Shown here one piece after another: positions 1 through 12,616 of a stretch of 64,000 nt of DNA (within the stretch, counting starts at the first letter, position 1; each line of letters begins with the position of its first letter). The notes under the pieces are model-generated. The model searched no databases. It was not told the DNA's origin and saw nothing but the letters and a program-made list of their open reading frames with translations. Origin of the DNA: Glebionis coronaria (Eukaryota; Streptophyta; Magnoliopsida; Asterales; Asteraceae); contig CM046880.1 of assembly GCA_025667525.1 (NCBI GenBank), positions 592,447,895-592,511,894 of the forward strand, in the 5' to 3' direction. Both the position numbers and the translations under genes were made by a program.

Positions 1-299
1 TAGAGGAAGTGATCTGCAAATGGACCTTTCATTTGAGTATGTCGTCCATCTTATTATATTATCAAATTGTATTTTTTTATTTTTTTTATTTCGTGTTGTA
101 TGGATTTACAGTATCGTACTCATCAAAGGAAGTGCTCACAAGTGCCGCGATTAACTTTTCGTGTTCTATCTTATTGATGAAAAAAACGTATGAAGCCGTA
201 ATGTGTTCTATACTTATGTGAGCTTTACTTTCTTAATCAGGGTGATTCACCATCTCTAAAGATCAATTGGTTACCAAGTTATTCAGAACTCAGCATTGC
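1..299. other. No gene recognised
   Basis: AT-rich sequence with homopolymer runs. The open frames are short and show no domain, signal peptide or splice context that I can support. Confidence 0.5.
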
Positions 300-764
300 A
301 CTTGATACTTATGGTAGAACTCGCCCCTCTTCTAACCTTTCTATCTAATTCTCTGCATATATCTAACCCCATTCTTATCTTACCTCTTGTCTCTTGTGAG
401 ATCTTTGTGAATTTGAAGATCGATTACGAGAATTCTCTACTTTAATATTTGATCCTTCAAAGCTTCACTTTGTGTGAATGTGTTAAGTGTTACCTACACA
501 ATCACCATTCTTGTACCCATTCTTCTACTTACTTGTGTAATAGTGTGGTTGGTGTTGTAAACCACAAAGTAAATATTGTAATGGGAATTGTTGTACCCGT
601 GTATAGAACATGACATCCTAGCTTAGGTGTCGATAAGGATTTTTGTCTCATCTCTATTGCTTTGCCAACCACACTTCATCTATATCCATAATAATCACTA
701 AAAAAATTAAAGTAATTAAAACGAATCGGTAAAAACTATTCAACCCCCCTTCTAGTTTTCAACA
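300..764 (+). mobile_element. 3' part of a Ty1-copia (Sirevirus-like) LTR
   Basis: The right end reads TTCAACCCCCCTTCTAGTTT and closes in CAACA. Reverse-complemented, it is nearly the same as the TGTAGAAACTAGAAGGGGGG end of the LTRs at 42715 and 49705, so I read this as the 3' end of a related LTR on the + strand. No primer-binding site follows it, which suggests a solo LTR or a 3' LTR remnant. The left boundary is not determinable here, and the start given is only where LTR-like text seems to begin. No coding sequence is seen. Confidence 0.4.
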
Positions 765-769
765 ACGTG

Positions 770-986
770 TTTTTTTTGTAACCGTGATTTCCGACTCATT
801 GGCCAACTAATCCACGGGGTTTGAGCCCACCGCCACACAGACTCAAACCAGGTAAGCCCTCCCTTTTCAGGAGGTTGGCGTGGCCACTTCAAGGTTGTTT
901 GCATCTAGTGGGAATTGAACTTGAGACCTCACACACTTTGAGTGATAGCCACAAATCTTTTTTCCACTAGACCGCCTTTGAGTGGT
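770..986 (-). mobile_element. tRNA-derived SINE (SINE-1)
   Basis: Read on the minus strand it begins with a pol III A-box-like GGTCTAGTGG (about 973-964), has a B-box-like AGTTCAATTCC (921-911), continues as a tRNA-unrelated body and ends in a short A run at 770-777. It is flanked by a 14-bp direct repeat with one mismatch, TTTTC(A/T)ACAACGTG, at 756-769 and 987-1000. These are the hallmarks of a retroposed SINE. A functional tRNA is unlikely because the body continues well past the B box. It landed on the terminal bases of the LTR remnant to its left. Confidence 0.75.
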
Positions 987-1147
987 TTTTCTACAACGTG
1001 TTTGTCAACACCATCATAGGCTTGTCATCATCATAGAGTTCTCGATTATAAGGTAAAAGTAACGTTAGTAATATAATTATAATAAGACGTGTCATATGAT
1101 TTATGGTGGAGTATAATTACATGATAAGTAACTTCTTTGTTACAGAT

Positions 1148-1287
1148 TCTCCAACTCAAGCGAAGACCAAGACAGGGAGAATGGCTCTAGTTCAAGAATA
1201 AGATTCTTATGGGGGGCATATGACGATAATCATCAAGAAGATAAAAGCGACGATGACGAAAGCGAAAATGATGGCGGTGATAAGTGA
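1148..1287 (+). pseudogene. Possible orphan 3'-terminal coding exon, acidic tail
   Basis: A splice-acceptor-like TTGTTACAG (ending near 1146) is followed by an open frame of about 46 codons ending in TGA at 1285-1287. It encodes a serine-rich stretch, a short hydrophobic patch (RIRFLWGAY) and a strongly acidic tail (DDDESEND). Composition and position look like a real last exon rather than random AT-rich sequence. I cannot name the family and see no convincing partner exons. A second exon-like block lies at about 2308-2427 (ends CAACAAG before GTAAAA), with no clear link. Confidence 0.3.
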
Positions 1288-2940
1288 ACCTTATATTTAT
1301 GACTATAATTACTTTAAATTGTACTCTAACATATATATAAAATGTGACGTGTTGCCACTATGAATGGTGTCAAATATTTATATCATGGAGATAATGGTCG
1401 TGATAAGAGCCAAATGAATGTTCTTAACGGTTATATTAGTTAAACCCGAAGAGTCACAACCCTTCACCAACAGACGTGGTAGTTTGGTTTTTGGCGAGAA
1501 AATACAGCATTATATATATTCTCGATTTATAAATCGTTCTACGAGAGGAGGCCTCTCCTCGACCCCACCCCTTGACTTGGGAATGCGACCCGAGCGTGAC
1601 CCCAACAAGAGGCGTGACTTCCTTTACCTCGCATATTTTTCGTATTAATTAGCTCTAGCTCAACGAATGTGCATTTTATTAGGTTGTCATATGACTCATG
1701 AGTGTTCCTCACTTAGAATAAATCTATCCACCTAACTATAGTGCTTGTTCATTTGTTTTTTCAACAAGTACTATGAAACGGATATTTTGATCTATGATGT
1801 TAATTTCTATATTATTTTTAACAAACAGAATATCTTTCGGATGACATATACCCATATATTTACAAGAAAAAATGATGGTTTTGTAGAACAAATGTTTTGT
1901 AAATAAGGTTTTTTTGCTAAAAAATGGGGTACTTGAGGAAACATACCTTTGATCCGTTTACACTCTCTCACCAGCCACATCCGTTCACCCAAAACCGCAA
2001 CACGCAACCTCCTGCAAAGCTCCACCCGCTACCAAAGAGTGTATCATCTGCAACCGCTTTTCTGGCATATCTATTTCTTCTATAACAAATATGGTTGTTG
2101 ACCGTGATGAAACATATATGGGGTTAGAGGCATGGTGTTGTGTTGTATCACATACTCGCATTGCATATAAATTTCTCCATATATCTCAACAACGGACATA
2201 TGTTATAGTATGCATATATGCTCAAAATAGGATAAATAGATTTCGATTTATAAAAAATAACTGGTAAACTAAGTTACCTAGACGTCCATATGTGACTTGT
2301 TGCATAGGTTTCAAGAGGTGATATCAATATTCCTAATGTTGAACACATGCAACATGTTTGCTTGTCTGTCACCGTCGATTAAATCCACATCAAGACTCTT
2401 CGTGATTACAATCTCTCTGCAACAAGGTAAAAATATATGCCATGGATATAAGTAAACTAGCCAACCCTATTATACTCAATATGATAGTAAAAATATCATG
2501 CTACTAGCCGAATTTATATGTGTAGTTGGCACACAGAATTAAACAATTTCATACGGTAAATTAATACTATTAAATATCAAAATTAACTTTATAAGCAAAA
2601 CATCTTTCCGGTTACGGTTGTATCATTAATGACAGTCGAGTAGTGACGTCAATACGTCGAGAAATAAGTTTCAATTAATGACAGTCAAGTAAATTTTGTC
2701 TCAAAGTAAATACGGTCAACTAAATATTCCTTATATGAATTGGTTTGTTTGTCTAAGAAAATTAGAGAAAATTTTGTCTCAAAATAGTTCTAAATTTTTG
2801 TCTCATAAAGCAAGTCCTCACGGGACAAAAACCGATCACCGTAATCTAAGATATAATATTTTCCCATTAAAATATACACGTGGTAGGTATGCAAACTAAA
2901 ATTTTTGAGTTAAATAAGATAACATATCATCATATATCTT
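1288..2940. other. Intergenic, no gene supported
   Basis: AT-rich sequence with scattered small frames. A minus-strand 72-codon frame at 1807-2025 and a plus-strand block at 2308-2427 have exon-like composition but no recognisable domain. About 1541-1561 is a GC-rich imperfect palindrome around AGGCCT with no evident role. Confidence 0.4.
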
Positions 2941-3021
2941 AAAAAAAACTTCTAGAACCAATTAAACCATACTTACTAAATATTGAAATACCATGTCATC
3001 AGCCCTGAGATGTTATCATCT
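2941..3021. repeat. Left flank of the MULE: piece of the palindromic repeat found at 14591-15345
   Basis: The 80 bases before the MULE (including CCATGTCATCAGCCCTGAG) recur at 14527-14555 and 14610-14660. The MULE therefore inserted into one copy of that repeat. Confidence 0.65.
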
Positions 3022-3030
3022 TTCTTTTTT

Positions 3031-3149
3031 GGGTGGTGATATTCTCACGGCACCATTTGATTAATCCAAGGCAATTGAAAGTAAGTTTACAAATATACCC
3101 TTACAGTCCATTAACCTCATTTATATTATTTAACATAGCCTTCATGTTT
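3031..3149 (+). repeat. MULE left terminal inverted repeat
   Basis: It matches the reverse complement of 14349-14467 with only a few mismatches. It starts GGGTGGTGATATTCTCACGG immediately after the TSD. Confidence 0.9.
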
Positions 3150-3700
3150 GGGAGTTGCTTGTTAGTAAATGGTACTAGTTCTAATTATTTAAGCAACAAA
3201 CAGTTGCTTGCTTCGTCAAAAATGATATTTTTTTGGAAATTAAAATAAGCTTACACGCATCTGCTACTATGAAATACATAGTTCAACCATGCATGCACCA
3301 AGTCATCCTAAACATATTTATCATCTGTCATGCATGCGTGTATATAGAAATCAAATAAATAAGTATCAAACTCAATAAAATGCAATAGATACTCAAACAT
3401 AAACCAATTTTTAGAACAGTAAGTGAAAAAACAAAGCAATATATCTGCTCCTCAAATATAAACTCAGGTTTTCCATCAGAAGACAAATCCAAAAAAATTG
3501 TCTGCAACACAAACTTATGAAATACTTGTTGCATTCAAATCAAGTGAGTTGCTGTTTATGCTGCCATCTCTCCAGCCCTCAACAATCTTAGCCATCTCCA
3601 GCTCTCGAAAAACTTCAGGAAATCTCCTCAAAAATCTGGAAAGACATTCAGATCAATTATATTATTCTCATGATGCCCACGAGTCGAACTTGAAGAAAGA

Positions 3701-5668
3701 TCATTTGTTTTTTATGCTTCCACATATTCGAAAAGGATCTATTTTTGTAGAAGTTATTCCTCTTTTCTTTTTGGAATTTGGAAGTCTTCCCTTTAGCTGT
3801 TGAACGACCGGCTCAAAGAATATATCATTTTGGTTGACAAGCTTCGTCATCAATGAAGTAGCAAATTTTTTCTTACTTAATGGCCACTCGTCATACTTTA
3901 AACGCAACTCATTCAACGAATTACTAAATTTCTTAGCATCATCATTGGGCAAATCGTCATCTGGATTCAGAGACAAGGCACCAACCCTCCACTGTGGATG
4001 AACAAGATCTAAGGAAATTGTGGTTTGTCGCAAACCTTTAATCTTGTGAGCACATGGTAAACCCATAATTCTCATAAAATGACCGGTGCACGGACTTATT
4101 GTACCTAAAATAAAAATAGTCAATAATGCATGTATACAGTATATGGTAAAACTACCATAATACTGCCAATGTATAGATTTTTAGCAAATATTACCGTGTT
4201 CCACTTTTTCATATTGCTTGTGTATCTTCTTCAATGCGAATTGAGAAACTTGTGACAAAAGCTCTCTAAAGAGAGGCATGTTGCAGCAATGAGGAACTTG
4301 AAGCCTCTCATATGCTAGTTTCACTTTCATCTCATTAAATTCATGCTTAACTGCAAGACAATATTTTCTTTCACCTTTTTTATATCTCCTATTGAACTTG
4401 CAAATACTTCTTCAATTTAGCATGGGCGCCTTCCGCTCTTGAGGATGAACGGTTACCAAAATGTAAGTACTTTTGAGTCCAAGCACTAACAAACTTTTCT
4501 TTCCAAGGCAACCAATTCTTCTTAACGTACTGAACTGCATCTTTTTTTCATTATACAACAAAGAAAATTCGGCCCAGTTCTTCTCAAATAAAGTTTCTGT
4601 TGTTGAATATACCACATCATTCCAACTTGACATAAACATTTCAAAGTCTTCAGAGTGTTCGAAAAACTTCTTGCAATTTGCAACAACGTTTTTTTCAATA
4701 TGCCAAATGCACAAGAGACTTTTTGTTGCGGGAAATTCAGTTTCTATCACGTTCATTAGAGCCAGTTCCCTGTTCGTCACTATCACGGATGGGTGACTAC
4801 CTTGCCCAATAATATTCTTAAATGCAATAATTTCCCATTTATAATTTTCTTCATCCTCTTTTTCTAAAAACACAAAACCAGAATAAAATGAAGTATTGAA
4901 GCACGAAACTCCTATAATATCAAGTGGAGGCATATTATATATGTTGGTTTTGTACGTGAAATCCATCACAAAGGTATTAGAGAATAATTTTGACAACTTA
5001 ACTGACAATGGGTGTGCAAAAACAAACGATTTATATGCCATTCCATATCATGTGAAATATCATACGTAAAACCACCTTTTCCAAGCTCCTCAAATAATGC
5101 ACTAACCATCGATCGATCTTTTAGATCATCCTTGCGGATTTTTGCCTTCAAGTTGTAATAGTTCTAGAATTTCCCACAAGATTTGGATTCTGTTGGCGTA
5201 AAGATGAAATAATTTGTCTTGGGGGTATTCCAGAGAGAGTCATGTGTTTTACGGTTTCAACATCTTCAGGTGGTAATCGACGAGACGATGGATGTCCAGA
5301 CATATCTGTAGCTGGCTCGTGGTTATGCGTCAAGTTGTTCGGACTTAATACCCATAATCCATCACTTCCTTTTTTACCCGCATTTGAAAGGGACAGTTTG
5401 TCAAACGAGATCCGGTGCTCTTTTTTTTCTTTTTTTCTGTAAATCTTTTCCGTTTTTTTTTTCTGGTTTTTCTTTATAAACACTACTTAATGCACACTGC
5501 AAGGTTACTTACTTTTCTTTTCGTGAATCGCGAACAGATATCCCATAACCTGTAGCATAATAGAACGCTCGTACATTCCTCAGTAAATCATCATATGAAT
5601 CAAATTTAGATCTAGCAAGATATAGTTCTTCATTTTGATTCATCATGGTTGAATCGCTTGAACTCATC
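3701..5668 (-). pseudogene. FAR1/MULE-type transposase, broken
   Basis: Read on the minus strand, the pieces appear in family order. There is a FAR1-type N-terminal region from a start near 5668 (MSSSDSTMMN), then a FAR1 DNA-binding part ending WVLSPNNLTHNHE. The MULE transposase core follows at about 5040-4440 (MDFTYKTN, PSVIVTNRELALMN, LCIWHIEKN). Last comes a SWIM-type zinc-finger remnant (GLPCAHKI, about 4050). The acidic residue expected in the VT-D-REL block is asparagine here, which should abolish DDE catalysis if that alignment is right. A frameshift sits in an A-tract near 4545, the frame breaks again near 5500 and 5150, and stops interrupt 4410-4124. A donor-like CACAG/GTAATC at 6103 and acceptor TTGTTACAG just before the ATG suggest an original 5'-UTR intron. 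Degenerate and surely inactive. Confidence 0.78.
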
Positions 5669-6179
5669 TGTAACAAAAACAAAACATCACAATGACAATG
5701 ACCCACATGTGCATACAAAATCATTCACAATTAACGTACACAACAATCATAGAAAGTTAAAAAGTACTAACACGTAGACCTAAAATCCACAAATAATACA
5801 AAGCTCACCATCTAACCTAATACATTCATGCAAATAATCACATATTGAATATAATTTTACAACTAAAGTTGATTTCGTGAATTGCCCTAAAATTAAGATG
5901 GTGTTGTGAAAATAACTAACTTGTGCATATATTGTACACTAATAATGATTAGTCACCACTTTATTTATTATCAAAAACACCAGAATATGATATGATTATT
6001 AACAATCGTGATAAAATCTCATCTTTCAAAGTCAATGAATTATGAGTATTTTAGATAGTAATGTTAATACTATGAACACAACAAAATTCGTAAAAAGATT
6101 ACCTGTGGATCATACAGTCAAGCGATAGAAGAAGTAGAAATTGGCGTTGAAGAAAATGGCTGCTAGTGAATTTACTATC
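5669..6179 (-). other. 5' leader region of the MULE transposase (intron plus UTR exon)
   Basis: This stretch lies inside the MULE upstream of the transposase start. It reads as AT-rich intron bounded by a donor-like site at 6103 and the acceptor before 5668, with a possible UTR exon at about 6104-6175. No other coding sequence is seen. Confidence 0.4.
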
Positions 6180-6314
6180 TATACGGCCAGGGGCGGGTCT
6201 ATTTTATAGCTTCGGGGTGGCGGCGCCCCCATAGCTAGACCAAAACGACGAGATTTTAGTGTATTTTATCTATAATTTTAAGTGTTTTTTTTCAAATGCC
6301 CCCCACTCAAAACT

Positions 6315-7053
6315 TGAAAGTTTATGGACATAAAATTAAATAGTCGTGTGATGGGATTGAACTCGGGATTACGGGATTACACACAATACGTAAAGGATTA
6401 ATTAATTTTAATAAATATATTTATTTATTAAAATATAAATCGAGCTTAAATAACGATCATTAATAATTAAAAGTTAAGTATAAATGACCGTTAAGGAATT
6501 AAATAGAAGCAAAAAGAAGAAAAGCGGAAAAGTTTCGGAAGCCCCTTGTGGGCTTTGTGAATCGTCGGCCAAAGAGAAAAAAGGGGAAGGGGATTAGTTT
6601 CCTAATCTTGATTTGGGCTTGGAGAACAAGTATTGTTATCCTATATATACCCCATAATCCTTTCATAATTTTTGTCTCTTCCCCTCTTTCTTGTCTTGCG
6701 ATCGCAAACCCTAACCCACACAAGGTTTCGGTTTGATTTTCGTTTTAGCTATGATTCTCAAAGTGTAGAAGCTCCGTTTTATTAGTGCTAGCCTCACGAT
6801 TGATCCGTTGCATTACGTGTGTACAAGAGCGTAATATAGTTTCATTATAAACTATATCTTGGTGTTCTTCATATAAACTCTAATTCGTGATTCGCTGGTG
6901 TTCTTGAAGATTTGCTCTAGCTAAAGGTATGCAACCCTAACTCGATTAATTATGAATGTGTTATTAATTATGATCTTGTTAAACGCTTCCCCTATGTGTG
7001 CTTTGATCTTAATATGGGTTTTACGTAATTGTTATGAGTATTATAAACCTTTA
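6315..7053 (+). repeat. Copia-1 5' LTR
   Basis: It starts TGAAAGTTTATGG. Its end carries TA where the 3' LTR has CA. It contains a TATA-like CTATATATAC at 6641-6650, the likely core promoter of the element. Confidence 0.95.
6641..6650 (+). promoter_or_regulatory. TATA-like box in the Copia-1 5' LTR
   Basis: CTATATATAC sits in mid-LTR and is shared with the 3' LTR (about 13742-13750). It is the best candidate for the U3 core promoter; no start site was measured. Confidence 0.5.
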
Positions 7054-7054
7054 G

Positions 7055-7068
7055 TGGCATCAAGAGCC
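7055..7068 (+). promoter_or_regulatory. Copia-1 primer-binding site
   Basis: TGGCATCAAGAGCC lies one base after the 5' LTR. It resembles the initiator-methionine-tRNA complement TGGTATCAGAGC used by most plant LTR elements, with small changes. Confidence 0.8.
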
Positions 7069-8577
7069 GTTTTAACATGTTATAATTATCGAGATCTAAA
7101 GTTTTTTAACTAAAAATTGGTTTGAGTTAAAATCACATGATGTTTTTTAGGTTTTCATTAAAATTAGGGTTTTGTTTTTTAAATTAGGTCAGCTTAGCCG
7201 ATTTTTTTTTAAAAAAGGTTTTTTTTGAAACCCTAAAAATTTACATGGTGATTATCTTTAGATGTTTGCATGAAGTAATTGTTATGTCATGTTTTGGTTA
7301 CGATCCGTAGAGAGATTTAATTGTTAAGATTATGTGGGGAAGACCCGTGATGAACATGCATGTTTTTTCACGGATCATATGATTTTTATGCTATTTGCTT
7401 TATTTGATTCAAAAGTTTTAAAATTAGGGAAGACTTTTTATGTTTATAAAAACCCTAGATTTTATGTTTTGAATAAATTGTTATGCATGTGGCTATTTGA
7501 TTTAGTTTTTTTTTGTACCTACTTGTTTTCATACGTTTTTATATTAATTGTATGTTGTAAACAAGGGTAATTTTTTACAAGAAAAATTAATATGGACTAA
7601 ATCATATAAAAATTAATGAATCTTTTTTGAGATCTAATTGACATATTATTTGCGTTGATTGGAATTGCAATAATAACTTAACGGCCTACTCAATTTTGAC
7701 AAACTATAAAGTGGGTATAACGCACCGCTGATCATGAACCCGGTTAAGGAAGGAGGTGTTATGCTTCAGCGCTGACCAAATTCCTGGCTTGCCTGTGCGT
7801 CAAAGTTGGTATTACCTACGGTTATTATTTGCATAATTCTTTAAGGTTGATTTAACCCCAAAAATTCACATCCGAAACACAATGAATAAGGTTATTGCTT
7901 TGTGCTTTAGCTAAGTTCTAGAAAAAGTACGGTGTGAATTTAGTTGTGGGTAAAATCTTTAATTGGTTTAACCAATACCTCAACTTGCAAATATATGATG
8001 AAATTTTAGTCTCACCAAAAAGTTTACTAGAAGTTTTTTTATTAAACTTATGATATGGAGATGTATGCATGCTTCTCCATACATGATTTTGACACCAAAA
8101 TCAATACCCTTAAAATTTAAGTCTTATGCCATCTAATTGACGAACACCTGAAGTTACAATTGTCGTCATATGAGATTTTGGACGATGTTGTAATGGAGAG
8201 AAAACTTCATGACTGAATAATATTACACATGAAGGTTTTACGTTCTTTAGATTAGTCGACTTGATCGAGTTACTCAGTAAGATCTGGAAACTTAAGGCAT
8301 AAAGTAGGGATGAAACATGTTTACAATGCAAAATGACTTTTGGCAATGTAAATCCCTAAAAATATCTAGAAATTTCAAATTTGTTTGTCAATTATTGTTC
8401 GACAAGTTACCATGTTGAGTACATTTATCAATAGCAGATCAACTGATGTGATAAGTTTATGTCAATGTAGATTCTAGTTTTCAAGGAAAATACTATGGTT
8501 TTAATTACCGGGGTAATTTTATTTTCTTGAATGGTATTATCGAAAATACTAATATTTTGAACTTATTTCTGTAGAAA
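7069..8577 (+). other. Copia-1 untranslated leader
   Basis: 1.5 kb between PBS and gag. AT-rich, with only small frames (for example 7334-7570) and no domain that I recognise. Confidence 0.6.
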
Positions 8578-9647
8578 TGGCTCAACCAGATAACAATGCG
8601 TTAAGTACTGCATTCAAGACTTATCTTGAACGTTAGGAATTAACTGGCCCAAACTTCAACGATTGGTACCGCTCACTAAGAATAGTTCTGAGAGTAGCGG
8701 GTACTTCTGTTTACTTGACCATGGCGTTTCCTGCGCCCCTTGGCCCTAATGCTACTCCAGTTGAAAGACTGAATTATGAGGCAGAGGTTAAAAAGCACAA
8801 TGATGTGGCTTGTCTAATGCTCGGAAAAATGGCTCCTTTCCTGCAAAGGAAATTTGAGCTATATGCTCCAAATCAAATGCTTGAAGAGCTCAAGGCAATG
8901 TATGAGAAGCCTCAGGCTGTGGAGATCTACAACTTGGTAGATGCTTTGCACAGTTGTAAGCAAGCCCCAGGGAAATCCGTTAGTGCAAATTATCAAGAGA
9001 TGAAGGGTTACATGGAACAGCTCATCGCACTAGGGAAATTCAACGACAATGATATGGCTATTAACCTAATCAATGGGTCTCTTAATTGGGACTTTAATGA
9101 TTTCATTGGGAACTTTAATATGCATTACGTGGGGAAGACAGTGAATGACTTGCACGCAATGCTCATTGACTACGAAAAGGGTATAAAGGACAAGGCAAGT
9201 ACATCTGCTCCTACCCCTCCTGTGCTTTATGTACAAAAGGGTGGAGTGAATAAGCCAAAACCACACAAGAACAACAAGAAGGGCAAAGGCAAGGGTGATA
9301 AGGGCAAACAAGTTGCGACTTATCCTAAACCCAAGCAGAACTTTGTCAAGAATAAATCTCAGAAGGATGAGACTTGTCACCATTGCAAAGCAAGTGGTCA
9401 CTGGAAGAGGAACTGCCCTCTTTATCTCGAGGAGTTGCGAGAAATAAAGAAGAAGGATGAGCTTGGTGCTGCAGCGTCTTCAGGTAACTTATATTTGATA
9501 GAGTTATTTAATCTTACATACAAATCAAATTCCTGGGTATATGATACGGGATGTGGTATTAACGTTTATAATGCTATGCAGGGTTTTGAGTTAGAGAGGA
9601 AGCTTACCTATGGGGAACAAATTCTGCATGTGGGCAATGGCGCATAA
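8578..9647 (+). pseudogene. Copia-1 gag
   Basis: The frame starts at ATG 8578 (MAQPDNNALS). It is interrupted by TAG at 8635-8637, then stays open from an internal ATG at 8715 to 9647. The middle resembles the copia UBN2-type gag. A lysine-rich linker (about 9240-9360) leads to one CCHC zinc knuckle, CHHCKASGHWKRNC (about 9375-9416), which binds element RNA in functional copies. The aspartic protease motif lies just after it as YDTGCG (about 9540), where D-T/S-G is expected. The stop at 9645 sits inside the gag-pol frame rather than at a natural end. Confidence 0.85.
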
Positions 9648-12616
9648 GTAACGGTTGAAGCTATAGGAACATTTAATCTAGTTTTACCTTCGGGTCTAGT
9701 ACTGAGATTGAATAATTGTCATTTTGCACCTAAAATTGTTAGGGGTGTTATTTCCTTTTCTTGTATGTTGGATCTTGGATTTGTCACACTATTGATAATA
9801 ATAGAATTTATGTTTTCAAAGATGGTTTATTCTATGTTGATGCAATTTCTGTGAATGGTGTTTTTGAAATTAACATGCATGATAATAATTCCAAGAGAAA
9901 GATTGATTATGTATTTAGCATGAATAAGAAGAGAAAGTTAGACAAGAACTCTTCTTATCTTTGGCATTGTAGACTTGCCCATATTGGGAAGACTCGCATA
10001 CAAAAGCTTCAACGTGATGGTCTTTTGGAAAATATCATTGATGAATCATTTGATAAATGTGAGTCTTGTATCTCTGGAAAGATGACCAAGAAACCTTTTA
10101 ATAGCAATATTAAAAGGGCTACTGATCTACTTGGACTTATACATACTGATGTGTGTGGACCACTTAGACATGTGCCAAGGAAAGGTGCTAGCTACTTCTT
10201 AACATTTACGGATGATTATAGACGATATGGTTATGTTTATTTACTTAAGCATAAACATGAGGTATTTTAAACATTCAAAGTGTTTAAAGCGGAAGTAGAA
10301 TTGCAACTAGGAAAGAAGATTAAAGCTCTTCGTTCTGATCGAGGTGGTGAATATTTAAGTCAAGAGTTTAAAGATTATTTAAGTGAGAACGGAATTGTTC
10401 TGAAACTTAAGTCTCCATATACTCCACAACAAAATGGTGTATCCGAAAGGAGAAATCGTACATTATTAGATATGGTGCGATATATGTTTAATCTTACAAC
10501 TTTACCTTTATCCTTTTGGGATTATGCTTAAGAATCTGTTGTTCGTATTCTGAATATGGTTCCCACAAAGAAGGTTGATAAGACACCATATGAACTATGG
10601 CATGGCAAAAGGCCATATTTGTCTTACTTGAAAATTTGGGGTTGTGAGGCGTATGTGAAACGTGACTCTAGAGATAAACTCCAACAACGCTCAGTAAAAT
10701 GTATATTTGTAGGTTACCCTAAGGAAACTATGGGTTACTAATTTTATTATCCGGCTGAGAACAAAGTTGTTGTGGCTCGGTATGGAGACTTCCTTGAAAG
10801 TGATCTTGTAAATCAAGAATTCAGTGGGAGAAACTATGATCTTGAAGAAATTCAAGAAGATACATTACCTTCTGAAAATACTAGCGAAGAAATTCCAATA
10901 GAGCCAGAAAGTCTGGGAGCTCCACCGGAATTAATTCCTCTACGTAGGTCTGCAGGGACTATACGTACGCCAAGCAAACTATGTCTTAACATAGGGGATG
11001 ATGAGGAGGAAGTAGGGGATCTTGGTGAACCTGCTAACTATCGATTCGCAATGCTTGATCCAGAAAAGTTAAAATGGATAGTTGCGATGAATGAGGAAAT
11101 GAAATCCATGAAAATCAACGATGTTTGGATTCTTGTAGATGCACCTAAAAATGCTAAAGTAGTGAAAAATAGGTGGATTTTCAAGAAGAAAACCGACATG
11201 GATGGTGAAGTACAATCCTATAAAGCACGTTTAGTGGCTAAAGGTTTTACTCAAACTTTTGGTGTAGACTACGAGGAGACATTTTCTCTGGTAGCAGACT
11301 TACGAGCTGTTAGGATTCTCCTAGCTATAGCAGCATACTATGACTATGAGATATGGCAAATGGATGTTAAAACTGCCTTCTTGAACGGTCGCTTAGATTA
11401 GGAAATTTATATGCAACAACCGGAAGGGTACGTTGATCCTAAATATCCAAAACGCGTGTGCAAACTTCAAAGATCTATTTATAGTTTGAAGCAAGCATCA
11501 CGTCAATGGAATAAACGATTTGATGAAGAAATTAAAAAGTTCGGATTTATTCAAAATCGTGATGATCCATGTGTATATCACAAAGCTATTGGGGAGTGAT
11601 GTAGTGTTCCTAATTTTATATGTCGATGACATATTAATCATAGGAAGTAACATTCCAAGACTTAAAGAAGTTAAGTATTATCTTGGCAATTGTTTTTCTA
11701 TGAAGGATTTAGGAGATGTTGCATATATTCTAGGAATTAAATCTATCGAGATAGGAAAAGATGGTTAATTGGTCTTAGTCAAGATGCTTATATTGATAAG
11801 ATATTGAAGAAGTATAATATGCATAATTCCAAGAAAGGTTTTCAACCTATGGATGTTAATCATGAATTAAGTCATGAGTTAGATGCATCAACACCCGAAG
11901 AGGTGGCTTACATGCAGAAGGTGCCTTATGCTTCGGCTGTAGGATCTATTATGTATGATGTAAGATGCACAAGGCCTGATGTGGCGTTTGCTCAGAACTT
12001 GGTCAGTAGATATCAACAGAATCCAGGGAAGCTCCACTGGACTGCTGTTAAACATATACTAAAGTATTTAAGGAGTACGAAAGATATGTTTTTGGTATTT
12101 GGGGGTAAACCAGACACAGAACTGAATGTAACAGGTTTCTGTGATGCGTCCTGGCAATGTGATAAAGACGATACGAAGTCTCAGACGGGTTACGTTTTTG
12201 TCATCAATGGAGGAGCAGTTGACTGGAAGAGCAAGAAGCAGACAACCATTGCTATGCATGCAACTCAATCGGAGTACATGGCCGCTTCAGAAGCCGAAAT
12301 ATAAGCTGTTTGGATTAGGAAGTTTATTGGAGATCTTGGAGTGATGCGTTCAATTAAAGAACCTATTGATATGTATTGCGACAATTCTGCTGCAATTATA
12401 TTTGCCAATGACCCTGGAGTCATGAAAGGCGTCAGACACTTTAAACGTAGATATCACTACGTACGAGAACAAGTGGAAGCTCGTGAAATAAAATTAATAA
12501 AAGTTCACACATATGATAACGTAGCTGATCCTTTTACTAAGGCTTTGCCTAGACCAAAGGGAGTTAAGCATGCCAAGGCAATTGGGCTGCAACTAGCTAG
12601 CGAATTCATGCAATAA
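9648..12616 (+). pseudogene. Copia-1 pol: integrase, reverse transcriptase, RNase H
   Basis: In order: the integrase zinc-binding region (HCRLAHIG and CESCISGKMTKKPF), the integrase core with HTDVCGPL, the SDRGGEY block and TPQQNGVSERRNR, then reverse transcriptase from about 11060 (KARLVAKGFTQ, WQMDVKTAFLNG, YVDDILIIGSN near 11620). RNase H follows to 12616 (TQSEYMAASEAE, YCDNSAAI, HFKRRYHYVREQ, DPFTKALP). In-frame stops occur at about 10268, 10529, 10739, 11398 and 12302. Frameshifts lie near 9770, 11590 and 11765. Integrase before reverse transcriptase identifies copia rather than gypsy. Confidence 0.93.

Noticed and set aside
1541..1561. GC-rich palindrome around AGGCCT
   Set aside because: Mismatched stem, single occurrence, no context.
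6548..6736. 62-codon frame with a near-identical copy at 13649-13837
   Set aside because: Same position in the two Copia-1 LTRs, overlapping the likely TATA region; LTR duplication only.
8578..12616. C-to-T deamination as the cause of all Copia-1 stops
   Set aside because: Several stops (for example near 10268 and 10529) do not fit a simple C-to-T change from the expected codon.
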